Shown here: piece after piece, positions 51,401 through 57,400 of the stretch
Numbering within the stretch: position 1 is the first letter of the stretch
Layout: each line of letters begins with the position of its first letter
DNA from: Arcuatula senhousia
Taxonomy: Eukaryota; Mollusca; Bivalvia; Mytilida; Mytilidae
Assembly (NCBI GenBank): GCA_963971305.1
Contig: OZ020309.1
Coordinates: 1,047,001 to 1,111,000, forward strand
DNA length: 64,000 nucleotides
Direction of reading: 5' to 3'
The notes under the pieces: generated by a model
What the model saw: the letters and a program-made list of their open reading frames with translations, nothing else
What the model was told of the DNA's origin: nothing
Database searches by the model: none
Position numbers and translations under genes: made by a program

Positions 51401-54400
51401 TTTGAAACCTTGGTTTAAGAGTTGGTCACAAAGACAGCCAAGTGTCCAGCGTACCAAAAAATCAGAAAATTTGTACAAGCTCGGGCATATTTAATAAGTT
51501 GTCAAATAAGGACGTCAGCCTTTCAAAAGGCTAGGGAAATTAAATGATTTTGAACATTTGAATTTAAAACTGTCTTAACTAATAGAACTCGTGCTGTGAC
51601 AGCATGGACAGGTTAGGATCAGCAAATCAATTTAGAGACTCAGAAGATTTGTTATCCGTTTAAAAGTTGGTTTGATTTTAAGCAGTAACTGCCAATTCCC
51701 TTTTGGTTTGTTAAGACTTTTCAGAATGTGTTTCTGATACCTGTTTTTTTTTGTGTGTGTGTGTTAAATATATTTGACTGACTCTTCATGTTGTTTCCTC
51801 TGTTAAATGACACTGGTTTTGTCTTTGCCCTTTCATGCAGACTTTGAACTTTTGAATATCCCATATTTGTACATACCTCAAATACATATGGAAAGAGGTT
51901 AAGTGTCCTTGTTTGGTACATCTGAACCCAGTTAACAATAGCTTTTAGCAAAATTTTATAAAAATATATATCACTTAGTTTAAATGCCCGTTATTGTCAT
52001 TCAATTATCAGTTATCAATAACATCACTGCTTTAAGCATTTAAGCTAAAACCTATACATGAAATTGTGTCGTAAAACTACAAAAAAGACAAACTTTTGCT
52101 TCATCTGATCTGAGTTCCCCAACATGAAGTGTTAATTGATATCTACTATTTTTTTAATTATTAAAATATTTCTTAAAGGGAACTAGGAAGGAGCGAAAAA
52201 ATCCTAGCCCATGAATTTCAAAACATTCACAGTTAATTGAATGTGTAAGAATTTAGTTTATCGGTACTTTTTAAAGAAATTGGAGAATTTTATTTTATGT
52301 CTTCAAGTTGTCAATTTAATGTTTTAAGCCTGAATAACCTCAGGTTTGGTTGTACTCATTTTAAGTACATTGCATAGGTAACTAGAAAATTGTGAAATGT
52401 CAACAAATATGTAACGATCCTTTTTGGTGGTATAAAAGACGAATATGATTATCATTATTGTGAAAGAAAGTAAAATACCACACATTTTATCAAACTGGAA
52501 TTCATTAAAAAATCTCTCTTGTTTTATTTTTTCAATAGTTAAAATTTCATGTTTGGAAAAATATTTTCCTGTAAATGTCTGATTACCTATTTTTTGTTCA
52601 CCAATCATAGAAAATTCTATTGTGAATAAAAAGTATGGTTATAAACTGTATGTTTTTATTTCATTTTTATTGTCCTGAACTATCTGAAACTTTTATTTTC
52701 ATTTTGTATCAATTTTCCTTCTAGCATTACTTTGTCATTTACGCTGTGACAGCTATAATTATGATTCAATTACAAAGTCAGTTGGTTGACCTCTGGGGAG
52801 GTTATTGTCCCCTTTGAAGGTCTTGGCACCATTTCATAAAGCAATCGTTAGCCTAACGTGTACGTAAGCCCATTTAATTTGCATGGGATAACGTGCACGT
52901 TTATTAGCGATCACTTTATGAAATGGCGCCCTGGTTCCCTTTGCATCTTTAAGTTTCGGGTTCTAATTTTTTAGCCCCTCTCCCTGTCTCTTGCCTTTTG
53001 TAGAAGTGACAATTCATGTACAATACATGAGTTTTTTCCCTGTCTTTTCATTAGTATCACCAAAATTTCCTTTTCAATATAGATAATGCTCTACATTTTG
53101 ACAAATTCTATGCAAACATGATGTCTCTTGTTCATTGAAGTGACAATTAGGTATGTCCTTTTATATAGATCCAACATGATTTTTTTCTTTAAACCTCCAA
53201 AAATTGGTACCCACGAAAATGAATGAGTCATTTAATATGAACACATTTATTCCATTCCAGTGGCTCTAGACAATGTTTTTGTAATTGTCTTCAGATAATT
53301 GTAGATGTTTTTCAATATCTCATTCTTGTCTGTTTGATGATTTGATGATTTTTACAATAATTTCTCTCATTTTATCAAGTGATAAGATGTGTTCTCCATG
53401 TAATTTATTTATTTATATAGGCACCACTTTAGTCAGATTAGATACAGTCATCATATTAAAGTTACAGCTGAACTCAGCATTGATGCATCATTGATTAGTT
53501 ATTTTCTTGAAACTGCAATCACTCCTGAAATCCAAAAAAAGCACAACATTGCTACATGTGTATTTTAATTATTGGATTTTTTAAAAACCATTTTAGGGAA
53601 CATCATTTTAATCTTTTGGCTAAAAGAAGAATGACAAAAGTCTGAAAGGGCAATGACAAACCTGGTAAACACGAACAAGAAGTGAGCATGAGGAAAAACA
53701 AAACACAAAACCAACTGTAGGGAGTAAAACCTGATTTTTTTTAATTAAAAGCTATTTAAAATAGATAATTGAAAAGAAAAGCTCAAAATAGCTAGACTTT
53801 AAGAAAAAAAATTCAAAAACATGGAGCCGTTTTCGAGATATAAGCATCTAAAAATATGGCAGGGAAAAAAACTTCTCTAGATTTTTCATAGGAAATACCT
53901 TGAAAATTCTTCTTCTGTTTTAACATAGAAATTATTATTAGAAGTGGTTGAAATTTTTAAAAGGTGTTTATTAGGACCTTCTCTAATTATTTCTGAACAA
54001 ATTTTAGGAAAACATGTTGGAAAATTTTTAATGCATTTAAATGGATAAAAGCCGAGGATCCTGAAAATATTCAATTTCTGAGGCTCGTACTCCCTTAACA
54101 GAAATCAACAACGCAAACTCAAGTAATAACATAAGTGAACTCTTGTGCTCTTGAAGAGTAAGCAGTTCTTGCCTGCCATAGCACATTAGAACTTATGCGC
54201 TGCTAATTTCCAGTTCAATGTGCCAAATCAGGTAAAGGTTACACCTCGATCTTCATATTCATGACGCAACTCTTTAGAGCTATGTCAATAAAGCTTAGAT
54301 AGTGTTTGAAATTGAATCATTCTCCTTTTGACATCTTTCAAGCAGGAGACAACACCAAAAGAAACAAAAACACAATATTAACAAGAGCTGAATAAACAGG

Positions 54401-57400
54401 TCTTCCACATAGCATTACTGGTGACCTCGACCTTTAACCTAAAGTTACTGTTTTTCACAACTTATGACCTTGATCTTTGACCTTTTAACCTCAAAATGCT
54501 TCATTCTTAAGATTTTAAGAAACTTTTGTGTGTGTACGTTACCTTCATGAAATTCTTTCAAAGTATACAGAAGTTTTGCCTCATAAACCAATAAGGACTG
54601 AGGGAAGGCTAATTCTTTAAACTGTAAAACAGGAAATTTTATTTTTGTGTTGACATTGATAGAGCAAAAGTTAGATGCCGCATATAAATGTGTCTTCTAT
54701 TGTATTCAATGGACAATAAAATTCAGTTGCCCTACTGCGAAAAAAAGATGGCGCGAAAATTTCACAGTATAAAGTCCCCTACTCTCACAGAGACAGGCGG
54801 TAAACAAGAATGGCAAACAGCAATGCCTTTTTTCGACAAACTTACAGCTGTTCCTGAATTTTGCAAAGAAGTGGCATGACCAATAATGTTGGACTAAACT
54901 TGTTAAGAGTAGGAAATCTTAATGTGCATCTTGTAAAGTTGCATCAGTGATATCATACATCCAAACTTCAGGTTTGGGCCTAACTGGGTGTCAGTGCAGC
55001 TATTACTTTTTTTCCAGCTCCTGAGGTAAAATTGTATGATAAAAGTCTGGAAGGTGAATGGCACAGTATTGCCAATCTACAGACCACTTCATAAAAAAAT
55101 CTTACAAGTAAAATTCATCATAAGTGTAGAATCTGTAGATTTCAGAAACCTTGAAATTTACACTTAAGATAATTTTCTCACTGAAGATTTTTTTATACTA
55201 GCCACAGATCGAGCCATCACTTTATATTGAAGCATCAGCATGGGATTTGATGAATGTGTGTTTTTATCCATTCAGGTCTTTCAAGTTTGACATGTTTTAC
55301 CGTATAGCGGGTGTAAAATTTGGCGGTTTGTCGCTCAAAATGTATAGCAAAAATTTTGGTGGTTTTTATTTTGGCGGATGGGCAAAACCATAGAAAAAAA
55401 ATTTGGCGGTCTAGCAATCCCGAATAACATCTGTTCGTGTATTATTTTCAGTTATAATTCATAAGTTCATTTTTGAATACATGTAAAATAACAGTGCACA
55501 CCAATTCAGGAATTATGGCAGATTTATTTACTGTGTGCCTTGTTTATTGTGATAATCCCCGTGTTTAATTAACGTTTGACAGTTGAACGAGTTGTCAATT
55601 TGACAATTAGATCACAATCAGGCCTTTGATCTTTAATAAACATAGCTAAAACAGATGAAGTGATTAGGCAAAATAATTTAGATAATTTGCAGTTTTAATC
55701 AAATAATTTCAAACAGATTTACATATGAATAAAATGTTCACAAGAAACATTCTGCGCAAAGTTTTATACAGATTCGCTGTAGGACATTAATTAACTATTA
55801 ATTTACAAAATGTTATTGATTAAATATACAATACCAATCGTCTATTATGAAATTTTAGCGGTTTTTATTTTGGCGATTTCAGTTCGACCGCTAAAATACG
55901 CCAAAATTTGCACCCCACTAAAATAACCCGCTATACGGTATGAAATCCTTTGCCATAATTCCTTAGCATTTGTTTATAATGCCAAAGCTTCATCAGCAGT
56001 TCGTAACATTTTCTGACACACTTATTACATAATATATAAAGTACACTCTTATTATTAATAGGGATCCATTAATCTTAGTAAGTGCTCTTTACACAAGCCT
56101 GATTAACATTATTGTTGCCAAGCCATTAGGCAATCCATTGCATTTCTTATTACCACACAATAAGCAAGGTGCTATGGACTTGGATGTAGGCAATTTGAAA
56201 AGGGCATACTCTAATACGTTGTCTGGTTTGATTTCAAATTGGCAGACTTAAACATAAAGACATTTCAATAGCTGGGCGAACTTTTAGTTATACCATTGTG
56301 CCCTCCCCCCCCCTTTTGCTTGACAGGAGGTTTTGCCAGGTATATAGAAAGGAATCATGAGGGTTTATCTTTAATGCAACCACTCCTAACTAAATTATTC
56401 AATGGATTTTCATGAAACTTTCATGTTTCTGTTGTTTCATGTTGGAACTGTTCTTATAATAATTATAATTTTCTGGCTTTATGAAGACAACTTAAGATAC
56501 TTTTTTTTCCAATCCGTTCCTTAATTCCATATCATTTTACTAGAACAACATTTAGACTGTACCACTATTTGAATTGCTTGGAAGTCATCACCATGGCCCA
56601 ATTTCCGTAGCACTTCACCAGACCAGCATTTAGACTGTACCACTACTGGAATATCCCTGAACATTTAGGGTATTCATCTTACTGTCAGTCCACACCATGG
56701 CCACATTTCTGTATCACTTCACCAGACCAGCATTTAGACTGTACCACTACTGGAATATCCCTGAACATTTAGGGTATTCATCTTACTGTCCGTCCACACC
56801 ATGGCCACATTTCTGTATCACTTCACCAGACCAGCATTTAGACTGTACCACTATTTGAATCGCCTGAAGCCACATTTCCTTAGCACTTCACCAGACCAGC
56901 ATTTAGACTTTACCAATATTTGAATGGCTAAGCTCCAATAATTTTCTGTAATAACATTTTAAGCTTCTCCATGAAGGAAGTCAGCACATGTAATACCTTG
57001 AATTATTGCTTTGAAGTATCAATAAATCGTGCAGTGATTTATCTCCTGCTTTTCAATTTTCACTCTGTCTATAGTTTTTTGTGATTTTTACAGAGATATG
57101 AAGAAATGTCTTTGCACTATTCTTGTAGTTTTTGCAATTAGAGACAATTTCTTGGCAAAGTCTGTGAGAAACTTTCATGTTTGTCTGAGAGAATGATTAT
57201 TATGGCATTATCAGCGATTATTTTAGAAAATATTATCATTAGTGTTTGTTGGTACATTTAGTTAAATGATAATATGAGGTATTGTTGTTAATGTGTCTGC
57301 ATTGGTAACTAACACATGATGTAACTCCAAGGTTCTTCAGGGTGGGGGGAAATATAACAGACCATTATTATCTGACTCGATCTCCATCACACATCATTTA

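Noticed and set aside
52324..52608. 94-codon minus-strand frame with a hydrophobic stretch
   Set aside because: AT-rich sequence easily gives such a segment; no family, promoter or splice evidence.
54688..54879. 63-codon plus-strand frame
   Set aside because: No similarity, no codon bias and no splice sites in phase with the main gene.
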